Positions 1-9,523 of a stretch of DNA of 64,000 nt are shown one piece after another (within the stretch, counting starts at the first letter, position 1; each line of letters begins with the position of its first letter). A program made the translations under genes and the position numbers. Origin of the DNA: Modestobacter altitudinis (GTDB lineage: Bacteria > Actinomycetota > Actinomycetes > Mycobacteriales > Geodermatophilaceae); contig NZ_SJEW01000018.1 in assembly GCF_005930475.1 (NCBI RefSeq), forward strand, positions 1-64,000. Direction: 5' to 3'. The notes beneath the pieces were generated by a model. It searched no databases and was not told the origin of the DNA. It worked only from the letters and a program-made list of their open reading frames with translations.

Positions 1-64
1 CCCCCGCCCCACCGCGGTGACGCCGCGCGACCCCCGCCGTCCGCTCAGCCGGCCCGGCGTGGCG

Positions 65-550
65 ATGAGCCGCACCCGCCGCGGCCTGCTCACCGGAGCC
101 CGCAGCGCGTTCGCCGAGCGCGGGCTGAAGAAGACGACGATGCAGCACGTCGCCGCCGCGGCCGGGGTCGCCAAGGCCACCCTGTACAACCACTTCCGCA
201 CCAAGGACGACGTCGCGCAGGCGCTGGTCGCCTTCGAGCTCGACCGGCTGGCCGCACTGGCCGCCGAGCTCCCGCTGACCGTCGCGGTGCCCGCGCTGGC
301 CGAGGAGGTCGGCGCCCACCCGGTGCTGCGCCGGCTGGCCGAGACCGAGCCGGAGACGCTGGTGCAGATGATGGGGCTGGACGCCGAGCGGTGGGGCGAC
401 GTCGTCCTCACCCTCGCCTCCGCGCTGCGGATCAGCCGCCCCGAGGCCGAGCTGGTCTGCCGGTGGCTGCTGGGCCTGGTGCTGCAGCCGGGCACGGCGC
501 CGGAGCGGGCCGCGCAGGCCGCCGTCGTCACCGGGCAGCTCATCGGCTGA
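65..550 (+). CDS. TetR/AcrR family transcriptional regulator
   Basis: The N-terminal 50 residues form a typical TetR helix-turn-helix (GVAKATLYNHF is the recognition helix), followed by an all-helical ligand/dimer domain of about 110 residues that I cannot assign to a ligand class. The ATG at 65 gives 161 aa. The frame stays open to the window edge, with a GTG at 17, so a longer N-terminus or a start outside the window is possible. The protein is short for the family (usually 180-220 aa). It reads in the same direction as the DUF4032 gene, 160 bp away. No target can be inferred. Confidence 0.8.
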   Translation: MSRTRRGLLTGARSAFAERGLKKTTMQHVAAAAGVAKATLYNHFRTKDDVAQALVAFELDRLAALAAELPLTVAVPALAEEVGAHPVLRRLAETEPETLVQMMGLDAERWGDVVLTLASALRISRPEAELVCRWLLGLVLQPGTAPERAAQAAVVTGQLIG

Positions 551-709
551 GGCGAGCAGCTGCGACGGCCGTCCGGCCCGCGCGTGGGTCGGCCGGGCGG
601 CCGCGCCGTGTCCGGGCCACACCGAGCGGCCGGACATGGCATCGTGGCGCCACGCCGCGAGCAGCGCCGGCGCCGAGGGGCCCCGGCCGAGCGACTCCCG
701 GAGGGCGTG

Positions 710-1963
710 ATGCGGTACCTGTTCCGGCCCCCGGCCGCCGAGGCCGCCGGGCTGCTGGCCCTCCCGTGGCACCAGCCGCTGGAGGACTGGGACCCCGACC
801 TGCTGCTCGAGGTCCCACAGCGCGGCATCTCCCGGCACGTCGTGCGCTTCACCGTCTCCGAGGGCCGGGTCTACGCCCTCAAGGAGATCAGCGAGTCGCT
901 CGCCCGGCACGAGTACGCGCTGCTCGCGGAGTTCGAGGAAGAGGGGCTGCCCTCGGTCTCGGTGCTGGGCATCTGCGTCGACCGGCCGGGCGAGCAGGAC
1001 GCCATCCTGGTGACCCGGTACCTCGAGTACTCGATGTCCTACCGGTACGTCTTCAGCGGACCGCGGGCGGCCCACTCACCCGACCGGCTGCTGGACACCC
1101 TCGCGCAGCTGCTCGTGCGGCTGCACCTGGCCGGCGTGTACTGGGGTGACTGCTCGCTGTCCAACACCCTGTTCCGCCTCGACGCCGGTGCGTTCACCGC
1201 CTACCTGGTCGACGCCGAGACCGCCGAGCGTCATCCGACCCTGTCCGCCAGGATGCGCGCCTACGACGTCGACCTGGCCCGCGAACGGGTCGGGGCCGAG
1301 TTGATGGACCTGCAGGCCGGCGAACTGCTGCCGCCGGACATCGACCCGATCGAGGTCGCCGACGGCCTGGCCGGCCGCTACGCAGCGCTGTGGGAGGAGG
1401 TGACCCGCGAGGAGGTCTTCCGGCTCGACGAGCAGGCCTACCGGGTGGCCGAACGCCTGCAGCGGATCAACGACCTCGGTTTCGACGTCGGCGAGGTGGA
1501 GCTGGTGACCTCGCCGGAGGGCGCCCGGCTCCGGGTGGAGACCCGGGTGTCCGAGCCGGGGCAGCAGCGCCACGAGCTGTTCCGGCTCACCGGCCTGGAG
1601 GTGCAGGAGAACCAGGCCCGGCGGCTGCTCAACGACCTGTGGTCCTACCGTGCCTACCTCGAGCAGCGGACCGGCAAGCCGGTGCCCGAGGCGGTGGCCG
1701 GACGACGCTGGCTCGCCGAGGTCTACCACCCCGTGGTCGGCATCATCCCGGACGAGCTCGTCGGCCGGCTGGAGCCCGCGGAGGTCTTCCACGAGGTGCT
1801 CGAGCACCGGTGGTTCCTGTCCGAACGGGCGGGCTTCGACGTCGGCACCTGGGCGGCCGCGCGCTCCTACGTCCAGCACGAACTGCCGCGCACACCAGCG
1901 GTGATGACCACGCCGTCGGTCATCGCAGATCGCGGGACGGTCACAGCCCTGGCCTCCGATTGA
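710..1963 (+). CDS. DUF4032 protein with kinase-like N-terminal half
   Basis: Protein of 417 aa. The ATG at 710 is chosen because the frame upstream of it is arginine-rich and unlike protein. The N-terminal half looks like an aminoglycoside/lipopolysaccharide-kinase fold: a YALKEIS strand with the ATP-binding lysine, then GVYWGDCSLSNTLF, which resembles the catalytic HGDLxxxN loop (WGDCSLSN here), followed by a YLVDAETAE stretch like the metal-binding D. The C-terminal half matches the actinobacterial DUF4032 region. The substrate is unknown. The gene lies upstream of the sugar importer but ends 73 bp before it, so co-transcription is possible but unproven. Confidence 0.8.
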   Translation: MRYLFRPPAAEAAGLLALPWHQPLEDWDPDLLLEVPQRGISRHVVRFTVSEGRVYALKEISESLARHEYALLAEFEEEGLPSVSVLGICVDRPGEQDAILVTRYLEYSMSYRYVFSGPRAAHSPDRLLDTLAQLLVRLHLAGVYWGDCSLSNTLFRLDAGAFTAYLVDAETAERHPTLSARMRAYDVDLARERVGAELMDLQAGELLPPDIDPIEVADGLAGRYAALWEEVTREEVFRLDEQAYRVAERLQRINDLGFDVGEVELVTSPEGARLRVETRVSEPGQQRHELFRLTGLEVQENQARRLLNDLWSYRAYLEQRTGKPVPEAVAGRRWLAEVYHPVVGIIPDELVGRLEPAEVFHEVLEHRWFLSERAGFDVGTWAAARSYVQHELPRTPAVMTTPSVIADRGTVTALASD

Positions 1964-2035
1964 CACAGCCTGTGAGCCGGGCCACGCTCCATGATCCGAG
2001 GCGACGACGGAGTCGCTGTTCGCCAACGGAGGCTG

Positions 2036-3376
2036 ATGACGGTGCCCAGCGCTCGCCTTGTCCGAGGGACCAGCCGAGGGGCGGGACGACGCCGACGCGC
2101 GCTGGCGGGCGCAGCTGCGGCGGCCGTCCTGTCGTCCGTGCTGGCCGCTTGCGGGAGTGACGGCGGCGGCGTCCCGACGCTCACCTGGTACACCAACCCG
2201 GACTCCGGTGGGCAGGCCGAGATCGCCGCGCGGTGCACCGAGGCCGCAGGGGGCAGGTACCGGATCACCACCTCGGTGCTGCCCCGGCAGGCCGGCGAGC
2301 AGCGCGAGCAGCTGATCCGCCGGCTGGCGGCCAACGACGACTCGATCGACATCATGAGCCTGGACCCGCCGTTCATCCCCGAGTTCGCCCAGGCCGGCTT
2401 CCTGGCCCCCGTGCCCGAGGACGTCGCGCAGCGGGTCACCGAGGACGTGGTGGAGAGCGCCATCGAGGGCTCGACCTGGGACGACGAGCTCGTCGCCGTC
2501 CCGTGGTGGGCCAACACCCAGCTGCTCTGGTACCGCAAGTCCGTCGCCGAGGCCGCCGGGCTGGACATGACCCAGCCGGTCACCTGGGACCAGCTGATCA
2601 CCGCCGCCCAGGACCAGGGCAAGCTGCTCGGCGTGCAGGGGGCGCGAGCCGAGTCCCTCACCGTGTGGTTCAACGCGCTCATCGAGTCCGCCGGCGGGTC
2701 GATCATCGCCGAGAACTCCACCGACCCGGACGGGATCGTGCTGGGCCTGACCTCCGACGCCGGCATCCGCGCCACCGAGGTCATGCGGGACGTCTCCCGC
2801 AGCGGCCAGGCGGGGGCCGCGCTGTCCACCGCGACGGAGGACACCACGGCAACCGGCTTCGAGGGTCCCGACGCCGGCTTCCAGGTCAACTACCCGTTCG
2901 TCTGGGGACGGGCGCTGGCCGCCGTCGAAGCCGGGACGATGGAGCAGTCCGTCCCCGACGACTTCGGCTGGGCGCTGTACCCGCAGGTCGACGAGGGCAC
3001 CGAGAGCGCGCCGCCGTACGGCGGGATCAACCTCGGCATCGGCGCCTTCAGCCAGCACGTCGACCTCGCCTATGAGGCGACCGAGTGCATCACCACGACC
3101 GAGAACCAGGCGTACTACATGACGACCAACGGCAACCCGGCCTCGGACGTCGCGGTGTACGACGACCCCGAGGTGCAGAAGGTCTTCCCGATGGCGGACA
3201 CGATCCTGCAGTCGCTCGACCAGGCGGCCCCTCGACCGCAGACGCCGTACTACAGCGAGGTCTCCGGCGGGCTCCAGCGCGAGTACCACCCGACCAGCTC
3301 GGTCGACCCGGACTCCACCCCGCAGCGGGCGACCGACTTCATCACCGCCGTCCTCAAGAAGGAGCAGCTGCTGTGA
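2036..3376 (+). CDS. lpqY: Extracellular sugar-binding lipoprotein, LpqY-like
   Basis: Substrate-binding lipoprotein of a carbohydrate ABC importer, 446 aa. The start is the ATG at 2036, preceded by GGAGG at about 7 bp; an upstream ATG at 1991 lacks such a site. A twin-arginine-rich n-region, hydrophobic core and lipobox LAAC (Cys39) mark lipid attachment. The mature protein follows the family 1 solute-binding pattern, including TLTWYTNPDSGGQAE and RRLAANDDSIDIMSLD, which resembles mycobacterial LpqY, the trehalose-recycling receptor. It is the first gene of a four-gene set with two permeases and an ATPase. Trehalose specificity is inferred from resemblance and gene order; maltose or other disaccharides remain possible. 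Confidence 0.82.
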   Translation: MTVPSARLVRGTSRGAGRRRRALAGAAAAAVLSSVLAACGSDGGGVPTLTWYTNPDSGGQAEIAARCTEAAGGRYRITTSVLPRQAGEQREQLIRRLAANDDSIDIMSLDPPFIPEFAQAGFLAPVPEDVAQRVTEDVVESAIEGSTWDDELVAVPWWANTQLLWYRKSVAEAAGLDMTQPVTWDQLITAAQDQGKLLGVQGARAESLTVWFNALIESAGGSIIAENSTDPDGIVLGLTSDAGIRATEVMRDVSRSGQAGAALSTATEDTTATGFEGPDAGFQVNYPFVWGRALAAVEAGTMEQSVPDDFGWALYPQVDEGTESAPPYGGINLGIGAFSQHVDLAYEATECITTTENQAYYMTTNGNPASDVAVYDDPEVQKVFPMADTILQSLDQAAPRPQTPYYSEVSGGLQREYHPTSSVDPDSTPQRATDFITAVLKKEQLL

Positions 3377-3449
3377 GCGAGCTCGCCAGCGATCCCAGGG
3401 GCACAGCAGCACCGCGAACGCGGACGACGAGCGCCAGCGAGGAGTCGCA

Positions 3450-4412
3450 GTGAGCACCACGACGCTCCCACCGACGGAGAAGTCGGCGCCGGTCTCCGCG
3501 CCCAAGGGCACCACCAGCGACCGGGCGCGCAGCGAGCGCAAGCTCGGCTGGCTGCTGGCCGGCCCGGCGCTGCTGGTGATGCTGCTGGTCACCGCCTACC
3601 CGATCCTGCAGGCGGTGTACGACTCGCTGTTCGACTACCGGCTCACCGACCCGGAGAACCGGGCGTTCAACGGCTTGTCGAACTACCTCGTGATCCTCAC
3701 CGACAGCACCTGGTGGATCTCGATCGGCGTCACCGTGTTCATCACCGTGGTCACCGTCGCGGTCGAGCTCGTGCTGGGCTTCGCCCTGGCCTTCGTGATG
3801 GCCAAGGCGCTGAGCTCCATCCGGCCGGTGCTGCGCGCGGCGATCCTCATCCCGTACGCGGTGATCACCGTGGTGTCGGCGTTCGCCTGGAAGTTCGCCT
3901 TCGCCATCGACACCGGCTTCGTCAACAAGTGGTTCGGCTGGTTGCCGGGGATCAGCGGGGACACCGACTGGTTCGGTGGCCAGTGGTCGGCGCTCTTCGT
4001 CGTCTGCGTCGCCGAGATCTGGAAGACGACGCCGTTCATCTCGCTGCTCCTGCTGGCCGGGCTGGCCCAGGTCCCCGAGGTCCTGCAGGAGGCGGCCAAG
4101 GTCGACGGCGCCACCTGGTGGCAGCGGCTGCGCAAGGTGACGCTGCCGAACATGAAGGCCGCGATCATGGTCGCGGTGCTCTTCCGCACCCTCGACGCCT
4201 TCCGCGTCTTCGACAGCATCTTCGTGATGACGGCGGGGGCCAACCGGACCGAGTCGGTGTCGTTCCTCGCCTACCGGCAGACCATCAGCCGGCTGGAGAT
4301 CGGCCTGGGGTCGGCGGTCTCGGTGCTGCTCTTCCTCGTCGTGGTGGGGATAGCCGCGTTGTTCATCAAGGGCTTCAAGGTCGACCTGGCCCAGGCGAGG
4401 GGTGAGGGCTGA
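3450..4412 (+). CDS. sugA: Sugar ABC transporter permease, SugA-like
   Basis: Inner-membrane permease of 320 aa (MalF/SugA type). After a charged cytoplasmic N-terminus of about 30 residues the first membrane span is GWLLAGPALLVMLLVTAYP, with five further spans. The EAA loop that contacts the ATPase is present (EAAKVDGA, followed by RKVTLP). It starts with GTG at 3450, 73 bp after lpqY, with a GAGGAG ribosome-binding site. Its stop overlaps the start of the next gene (TGATG), so translation is probably coupled. Confidence 0.86.
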   Translation: MSTTTLPPTEKSAPVSAPKGTTSDRARSERKLGWLLAGPALLVMLLVTAYPILQAVYDSLFDYRLTDPENRAFNGLSNYLVILTDSTWWISIGVTVFITVVTVAVELVLGFALAFVMAKALSSIRPVLRAAILIPYAVITVVSAFAWKFAFAIDTGFVNKWFGWLPGISGDTDWFGGQWSALFVVCVAEIWKTTPFISLLLLAGLAQVPEVLQEAAKVDGATWWQRLRKVTLPNMKAAIMVAVLFRTLDAFRVFDSIFVMTAGANRTESVSFLAYRQTISRLEIGLGSAVSVLLFLVVVGIAALFIKGFKVDLAQARGEG

Positions 4413-5245
4413 TGTCCCGCAAGGAGAAGAACTGGTGGATCGTCGCCGGCGTCCTGATCGTCATCTACGCGCTGTTCCCGGTCGCCTGGATCGTGTCGCT
4501 GTCGTTCAAGGCGCCCAGTGACCTGACCAACGGACAGTTCCTGCCCACCGACGCGACGTCGGAGAACTACAAGGGGATCTTCACCGGCGCCGGCGGCGAC
4601 CTGTTCCTGCCTGCCCTGCGCAACTCCTTCGGCATCTGCCTCATCGCGACGCTGATCTCCTGCATCCTCGCGATGTTCGCCGCCTACGCGATCGCCCGGC
4701 TGGACTTCCCGGGCAAGAAGTTCATCCTCGGCACGGCGCTCGCGGTGGCGATCTTCCCGGTCATCTCGATCGTGACGCCGCTGTTCAACCTGTGGCGCAA
4801 CATCGGCCTCTACGACACCTGGCCGGGTCTGATCATCCCGTACCTGTCACTGACCCTGCCGATCTCCATCTGGACGATGTCGGCGTTCTTCCGGGAGATC
4901 CCCTGGGAGATGGAGCAGGCCGCTCAGGTCGACGGGGCGACGACGTGGCAGGCGTTCCGCAAGGTGATCGTGCCGCTGGCCGCACCGGGCGTCTTCACCA
5001 CGGCGATCATCGCGTTCTTCATCGCCTGGAACGACTTCATCTACGGCATCTCGCTGACCTCGACCAGCGCGTCCCGGCCGGTGCCGGCGGCGCTCGGACT
5101 GTTCTCCGGCGCCTCCCAGTTCGAGGACCCCACCGGGGTGATCGCGGCGGCCGCGGTCATCGTGACCATCCCGGTCGTCGTCCTGGTCCTGCTGTTCCAG
5201 CGGCGCATCGTCGCCGGTCTCACCAACGGCGCTGTGAAGGGCTGA
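4412..5245 (+). CDS. sugB: Sugar ABC transporter permease, SugB-like
   Basis: Second permease of the importer, 277 aa (MalG/SugB type), with six predicted membrane spans; the first is WWIVAGVLIVIYALFPVAWI. The cytoplasmic EAA motif is EQAAQVDGA with RKVIVPLAAPG. MalG-type permeases end with a short cytoplasmic tail, as here (FQRRIVAGLTNGAVKG). The start overlaps the sugA stop by 1 bp, and the ATPase gene follows after 43 bp. The length agrees with mycobacterial SugB. Confidence 0.86.
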   Translation: MSRKEKNWWIVAGVLIVIYALFPVAWIVSLSFKAPSDLTNGQFLPTDATSENYKGIFTGAGGDLFLPALRNSFGICLIATLISCILAMFAAYAIARLDFPGKKFILGTALAVAIFPVISIVTPLFNLWRNIGLYDTWPGLIIPYLSLTLPISIWTMSAFFREIPWEMEQAAQVDGATTWQAFRKVIVPLAAPGVFTTAIIAFFIAWNDFIYGISLTSTSASRPVPAALGLFSGASQFEDPTGVIAAAAVIVTIPVVVLVLLFQRRIVAGLTNGAVKG

Positions 5246-5288
5246 CCCTGATGCGCACCCGAACCGACCTCCCGGAGGGGAAGAACTG

Positions 5289-6605
5289 ATGGCCGAGATC
5301 CAGATGGACCACATCGTCAAGCAGTACGGCGACGGCTTCCCGGCGGTGAACGACGTCAGCCTCGACATCGCCGACGGGGAGTTCATGATCCTGGTCGGAC
5401 CGTCCGGCTGCGGGAAGTCCACGCTGCTGCGGATGATCGTCGGGCTGGAGGACATCACCAGCGGCGACATGGTCATCGGCGGCAAGCGGGTCAACGACAA
5501 GGCCCCGCGGGAGCGCAACCTGTCGATGGTCTTCCAGAACTACGCGCTCTACCCGCACCTCACCGTCTTCGAGAACATCGCCTTCCCGCTCCGGCTGGCG
5601 AAGATGGACGACGGCGAGGTGCGTCGCCGGGTCAACGAGGCGGCCGACGTCCTGGAGCTGCACGAGCACCTGGAGCGCAAGCCGGCCAACCTCTCCGGTG
5701 GCCAGCGCCAGCGGGTCGCCATGGGCCGGGCCATCGTCCGGCAGGCGGAGGCGTTCCTCTTCGACGAGCCGTTGTCCAACCTCGACGCCAAGCTGCGCGG
5801 CCAGATGCGCACGGAGATCTCCCGGTTGCAGCGCCGGCTGGGCATCACCACCGTCTACGTCACCCACGACCAGACCGAGGCGATGACCCTCGGCGACCGG
5901 GTCTGCGTGCTGCGCAAGGGGAAGATCCAGCAGGTCGCCTCACCGCGTGAGCTCTACGACCAGCCGGTCAACCTGTTCGTCGCCGGGTTCATCGGCTCGC
6001 CGCCGATGAACTTCCTGCCCGCCCGGCTGGAGGGTCGCTCGCTGTCGACGCCGTTCGGTCCGGTCGAGCTCGATGACAAGCGGGCTGCCGCGGTGGCCGG
6101 CCGGGAGCTGCTGCTGGTCGGGATCCGGCCGGAGTACTTCGAGGACGCCTCGCTGGTCGATGACGCGAAGCGGCCGCTGGGCTCGGTGTTCCGGGCCCGG
6201 GTCGACGTCACCGAGTGGCTCGGTGACCAGCAGTACGCCTACATCCCCTACGAGGCGCCGGAGGAGATCACCAACCAGCTGCGGGCACTGTCCCGCGAGC
6301 TGGACGCCGAGGAGCTGCGCACCCAGGCGATCGTGTCGATCGACTCGACCAGCCGGATCCGGGAGGGCCGGGAGGCCGAGTTCTGGCTGGACAGCCGGAA
6401 GGTGCACGTCTTCGACCCGAGCACCGGGGAGAACCTCACCCGCGACGCCGAGGCCGGTGCCGCACTGACCCGGATGGCGGCGGAGGACCGCGAGGAGCAG
6501 ATCGCCGGGTCCGCCGGCGGCCGCAGCTCCGGTGGCATGGGCACCTCCTCCTCCGGCGGTGCGGGGACGAGCTCGGGTGGCGCCCGCGCGGCGGGCGCCG
6601 CCTGA
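5289..6605 (+). CDS. sugC: Sugar ABC transporter ATP-binding protein, SugC/MsmK-like
   Basis: ATPase subunit, 438 aa. Walker A is GPSGCGKST (residues 37-45), the signature is LSGGQRQRV, Walker B is FLFDEP with SNLDAK, and the H-loop is THDQTEAM. A C-terminal regulatory TOBE/MalK-type region follows (about 240-390). The last 35 or so residues are a Gly/Ser/Ala-rich tail absent from ordinary SugC proteins of about 390 aa, which explains the extra length. It is the last gene of the importer operon; a strong hairpin lies just downstream. MsmK/SugC ATPases can serve several sugar importers, so it may not be dedicated to this one. Confidence 0.87.
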   Translation: MAEIQMDHIVKQYGDGFPAVNDVSLDIADGEFMILVGPSGCGKSTLLRMIVGLEDITSGDMVIGGKRVNDKAPRERNLSMVFQNYALYPHLTVFENIAFPLRLAKMDDGEVRRRVNEAADVLELHEHLERKPANLSGGQRQRVAMGRAIVRQAEAFLFDEPLSNLDAKLRGQMRTEISRLQRRLGITTVYVTHDQTEAMTLGDRVCVLRKGKIQQVASPRELYDQPVNLFVAGFIGSPPMNFLPARLEGRSLSTPFGPVELDDKRAAAVAGRELLLVGIRPEYFEDASLVDDAKRPLGSVFRARVDVTEWLGDQQYAYIPYEAPEEITNQLRALSRELDAEELRTQAIVSIDSTSRIREGREAEFWLDSRKVHVFDPSTGENLTRDAEAGAALTRMAAEDREEQIAGSAGGRSSGGMGTSSSGGAGTSSGGARAAGAA

Positions 6606-6618
6606 GCTGCCTGCCGGA

Positions 6619-6653
6619 CCCCCGGGCGCGACCGGCATGATCACGCCCGGGGG
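6619..6653 (+). terminator. Terminator after the sugar importer operon
   Basis: Perfect 10-bp inverted repeat CCCCCGGGCG / CGCCCGGGGG with a 15-nt loop, followed directly by TTT. It begins 14 bp after the sugC stop and separates the importer from pgi. Confidence 0.75.
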
Positions 6654-6729
6654 TTTGTGCTGCGGTCGAGCTGCGCACCTGTCCCCGTAGAGCCACCCGT
6701 GGACAGCGGAGCCCGACCCTGGAGGCAGC

Positions 6730-8358
6730 ATGGACATCACCGCGACCGACGAGTGGGCCGCACTGGTCGACCACCACCGCGAGATCAGCGCCCGGACCCT
6801 GCGCGAGCTGTTCGCCGAGGACCCGGGGCGCGCGCAGCGGCTGACCGGCACCGCCGGTGACCTCTACCTGGACTGGTCCAAGCACCGGGTCACCGACGAG
6901 ACGGTGCAGCTGCTGCTGGCGCTGGCGGAGAAGGCCGGCGTGCCCGGGCGGATCGAGGCGATGTTCCGCGGCGAGCACATCAACGTCACCGAGGACCGGG
7001 CCGTGCTGCACGTCGCGCTGCGGGCACCGGAGTCGGCGCCGCTGATCGTCGACGGCCAGGACGTCACCGCCGACGTGCACGCGGTGCTGGCCAAGATGCG
7101 GAGCTTCGCCGACCGGGTGCGGTCGGGGGAGTGGAAGGGGCACACCGGCGAGCGCATCACCGCCGTGGTCAACATCGGCATCGGTGGCTCCGACCTCGGT
7201 CCGGCGATGGCGTACACGGCACTGGCCGACTACAGCGACCGCGGGATCACCGCCCGCTTCGTCTCCAACATCGACCCGACCGACTTCTTCGAGAAGACCC
7301 GGGACCTCGACCCGGCGACGACGATGTTCGTCGTCTGCTCCAAGACCTTCACCACCCTGGAGACGCTGACCAACGCCACCGTCGCCCGCGACTGGCTGCT
7401 CGCGGCACTGGGCGACGACTCGGCGGTGGCCAAGCACTTCGTGGCCGTCTCCACCAACACCGACGCGGTCGCCGAGTTCGGCATCGACCCCGAGAACATG
7501 TTCGAGTTCTGGGACTGGGTGGGTGGCCGGTACTCCTTCACCTCGGCGGTCGGCCTGTCGCTGATGGTGGCGATCGGACCCGACGGCTACGACGAGATGC
7601 TCGCCGGCTTCCACACCGTCGACGAGCACTTCCGGACCGCGCCGCCGACGGAGAACCTGCCGTTGCTGCAGGGTCTGCTCAACGTCTGGTACACGAACTT
7701 CTTCGGCTCGCAGACCCACGCCGTGCTGCCCTACAGCCAGTACCTGTCCCGGCTGCCGGCCTATCTGCAGCAGCTGACCATGGAGAGCAACGGCAAGTCC
7801 GTCCGCTGGGACGGGGAACCGGTGACGACGTCGACCGGCGAGGTCTACTGGGGCGAGCCGGGCACCAACGGCCAGCACGCCTTCCACCAGCTGCTGCACC
7901 AGGGGACGTCGCTGATCCCGGCGGACTTCATCGGGTTCGGCGAGCCCAACCACGACATCGGCGAGATGCACGACCTGCTGATGGCCAACCTGTTCGCGCA
8001 GAGCGCCGTGCTGGCGTTCGGCCGGACCGCGGAGGAGGTGGCCGCCGAGGGGACCGCCGCCGACGTCGTCCCGCACAAGGTGATGCCGGGCAACCGGCCC
8101 TCGACGACGGTGCTGGCGCCCAAGCTCACCCCCGGCACGCTGGGCCAGCTGATCGCCTTCTACGAGCACACGGTCTTCACCGAGGGGGCGATCTGGCAGA
8201 TCGACTCCTTCGACCAGTGGGGTGTCGAGCTGGGCAAGGTGATGGCCCGCCAGCTCGGTCCCGCGCTGACCAGTGACGAGGCGCCGGAGATGGACCAGGA
8301 CGCCTCCACGGTGGCGCTGGTCCGGCACTACCGGCAGCTGCGCGGCCGCAAGGTCTAG
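6730..8358 (+). CDS. pgi: Glucose-6-phosphate isomerase
   Basis: Interconverts glucose 6-phosphate and fructose 6-phosphate in the cytoplasm. The 542 aa length is normal. Family signatures are clear: [13 protein letters not shown] (substrate phosphate loop), [13 protein letters not shown] (the P-G-I signature, with GGRYS conserved), and [14 protein letters not shown] carrying the catalytic histidine. The start is ATG at 6730 with GGAGG 5 bp upstream. It follows the trehalose-type importer but is separated by a terminator, so it has its own transcription start. Glucose released from trehalose would enter glycolysis at this step; that link is inferred from proximity only. Confidence 0.97.
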   Translation: MDITATDEWAALVDHHREISARTLRELFAEDPGRAQRLTGTAGDLYLDWSKHRVTDETVQLLLALAEKAGVPGRIEAMFRGEHINVTEDRAVLHVALRAPESAPLIVDGQDVTADVHAVLAKMRSFADRVRSGEWKGHTGERITAVVNIGIGGSDLGPAMAYTALADYSDRGITARFVSNIDPTDFFEKTRDLDPATTMFVVCSKTFTTLETLTNATVARDWLLAALGDDSAVAKHFVAVSTNTDAVAEFGIDPENMFEFWDWVGGRYSFTSAVGLSLMVAIGPDGYDEMLAGFHTVDEHFRTAPPTENLPLLQGLLNVWYTNFFGSQTHAVLPYSQYLSRLPAYLQQLTMESNGKSVRWDGEPVTTSTGEVYWGEPGTNGQHAFHQLLHQGTSLIPADFIGFGEPNHDIGEMHDLLMANLFAQSAVLAFGRTAEEVAAEGTAADVVPHKVMPGNRPSTTVLAPKLTPGTLGQLIAFYEHTVFTEGAIWQIDSFDQWGVELGKVMARQLGPALTSDEAPEMDQDASTVALVRHYRQLRGRKV

Positions 8359-8399
8359 CCGCGCCGGGCCGTCCCCCGGGATCAGCTGAGCTGATCGTC

Positions 8400-8439
8400 C
8401 GTGCTCCTGGCTCACCGTGTGCGCCGAGCCAGGAGCACG
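8400..8439. terminator. Strong hairpin downstream of pgi
   Basis: Perfect 14-bp stem (arms 8400-8413 and 8426-8439, core GTGCTCCTGGCTC) with a 12-nt loop, 42 bp after the pgi stop. There is no T-run, which is common for high-GC actinobacterial terminators. A shorter hairpin (GATCAGCT / AGCTGATC) lies just before it at 8380-8396, and the right-arm motif GAGCCAGGA recurs at 8446-8454. Confidence 0.6.
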
Positions 8440-8576
8440 TCGGGTGAGCCAGGACGGGCCAGGGACGGTCCGCTGTGGCTGGCCGGGTGCGCGGCCTGGG
8501 ACGATGATCGAGACAGCGTCGCCCGCGTTGCCCGACCCGCCGCCCGGTGGGTGAGGGCGCCGGACCAGGAGGAGCC

Positions 8577-9419
8577 ATGCCGAACCCGTTCGTGAAGCTG
8601 TGGAAGTACCTGACGGCCTCGGCCAACCAGCAGATCGACCAGCGGGCCGACCCGAAGATCCAGATCGCCCAGGCGATCGAGGCGGAGCAGAACCGGCACC
8701 AGTCGCTGGCCAACCAGGCCGCGGCCGTGCTGGGCAACCAGCGGCAGCTGGAGATGCGGCTCAACCGCCAGCTCGGCGAGGTGGAGAAGCTGCAGTCCTC
8801 CGCCCGCCAGGCGCTCGCGCTCGCCGACCAGACGCGGGCCAAGGGCGATGCGGCGAAGGCCTCGGAGTACGAGCAGGCCGCGCAGGCCTTCGCCACCCAG
8901 CTGGTCAGCGCCGAGCAGGCGATGGAGGACCTCAAGCGCAGCCACGACGAGGCGCTGCAGGCCGCCGAGCAGGCCAAGGGCGCGGTCGAGACCAGCCGGA
9001 TGCGGCTGCAGTCGACGCTGGCCGAGCGGACCAAGCTGATGTCCCAGCTGGAGCAGGCGAAGATGCAGGAGCAGGTCTCCGCCTCGCTCCGCCAGGTCAA
9101 CGAGCTCTCCGCGCCGGGCAACACGCCCAACCTCGGGGAGGTCCGCGACAAGATCGAGGCCCGCTACGCCAACGCCCTGGGCCAGGCCGAGCTCGCGCAG
9201 AACTCGGTGGAAGGCCGGATGCTCGAGGTGCAGAAGGCGACCATCGACGTCGCCGGCGCCTCCCGGCTGGCCGAGATCCGCGCGGCCATGAGCGGCGGCA
9301 CCCCGGCGATCAGCGGTAACCAGGCGGCCGGCGCGATCGAGCAGGGCACCCCGCCGGTGACCGGCCTCGGCGCCGAGACCCCGGCCGCCCAGCCGGCGGA
9401 GCGGCCCGACCCGGCATAG
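8577..9419 (+). CDS. PspA/IM30 family protein
   Basis: Protein of 280 aa, almost entirely predicted coiled coil from about residue 25 to 215, in the PspA/IM30/Vipp1 pattern: an amphipathic N-terminal segment ([19 protein letters not shown]), then long heptad-rich helices ending near a conserved [21 protein letters not shown] stretch. The last 50 residues are a Pro/Ala-rich tail. PspA proteins form membrane-binding oligomers that respond to envelope stress. The start is ATG at 8577 with AGGAGG 5 bp upstream. No PspB/PspC or regulator gene is adjacent, so the stress input is not visible here. Confidence 0.82.
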   Translation: MPNPFVKLWKYLTASANQQIDQRADPKIQIAQAIEAEQNRHQSLANQAAAVLGNQRQLEMRLNRQLGEVEKLQSSARQALALADQTRAKGDAAKASEYEQAAQAFATQLVSAEQAMEDLKRSHDEALQAAEQAKGAVETSRMRLQSTLAERTKLMSQLEQAKMQEQVSASLRQVNELSAPGNTPNLGEVRDKIEARYANALGQAELAQNSVEGRMLEVQKATIDVAGASRLAEIRAAMSGGTPAISGNQAAGAIEQGTPPVTGLGAETPAAQPAERPDPA

Positions 9420-9478
9420 ACGAAGGACCCCGGTGCCCCCACCGCTCGCGGCGGGACCCTGCACCAGGGCCTGGACCC

Positions 9479-9514
9479 GACGGCCGTCCCGCGCACCTGC
9501 GCGGGACGGCCGTC
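9479..9514. terminator. Bidirectional terminator between the pspA-like and nei2 genes
   Basis: Perfect 17-bp inverted repeat (GACGGCCGTCCCGCGCA and its complement) with a 2-nt centre, lying between two convergent genes that end at 9419 and 9524. It is symmetric and could serve both. Confidence 0.72.
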
Positions 9515-9523
9515 TGTCCTTCG

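Noticed and set aside
391-1149. Long open frame overlapping the TetR and DUF4032 genes
   Set aside because: Arg/Pro/Gly-rich translation typical of a shifted frame in high-GC DNA; the TetR and DUF4032 frames have real motifs.
3377-3449. Short frame between lpqY and sugA
   Set aside because: Low-complexity 25-codon frame without a ribosome-binding site; the gap is more likely untranslated.
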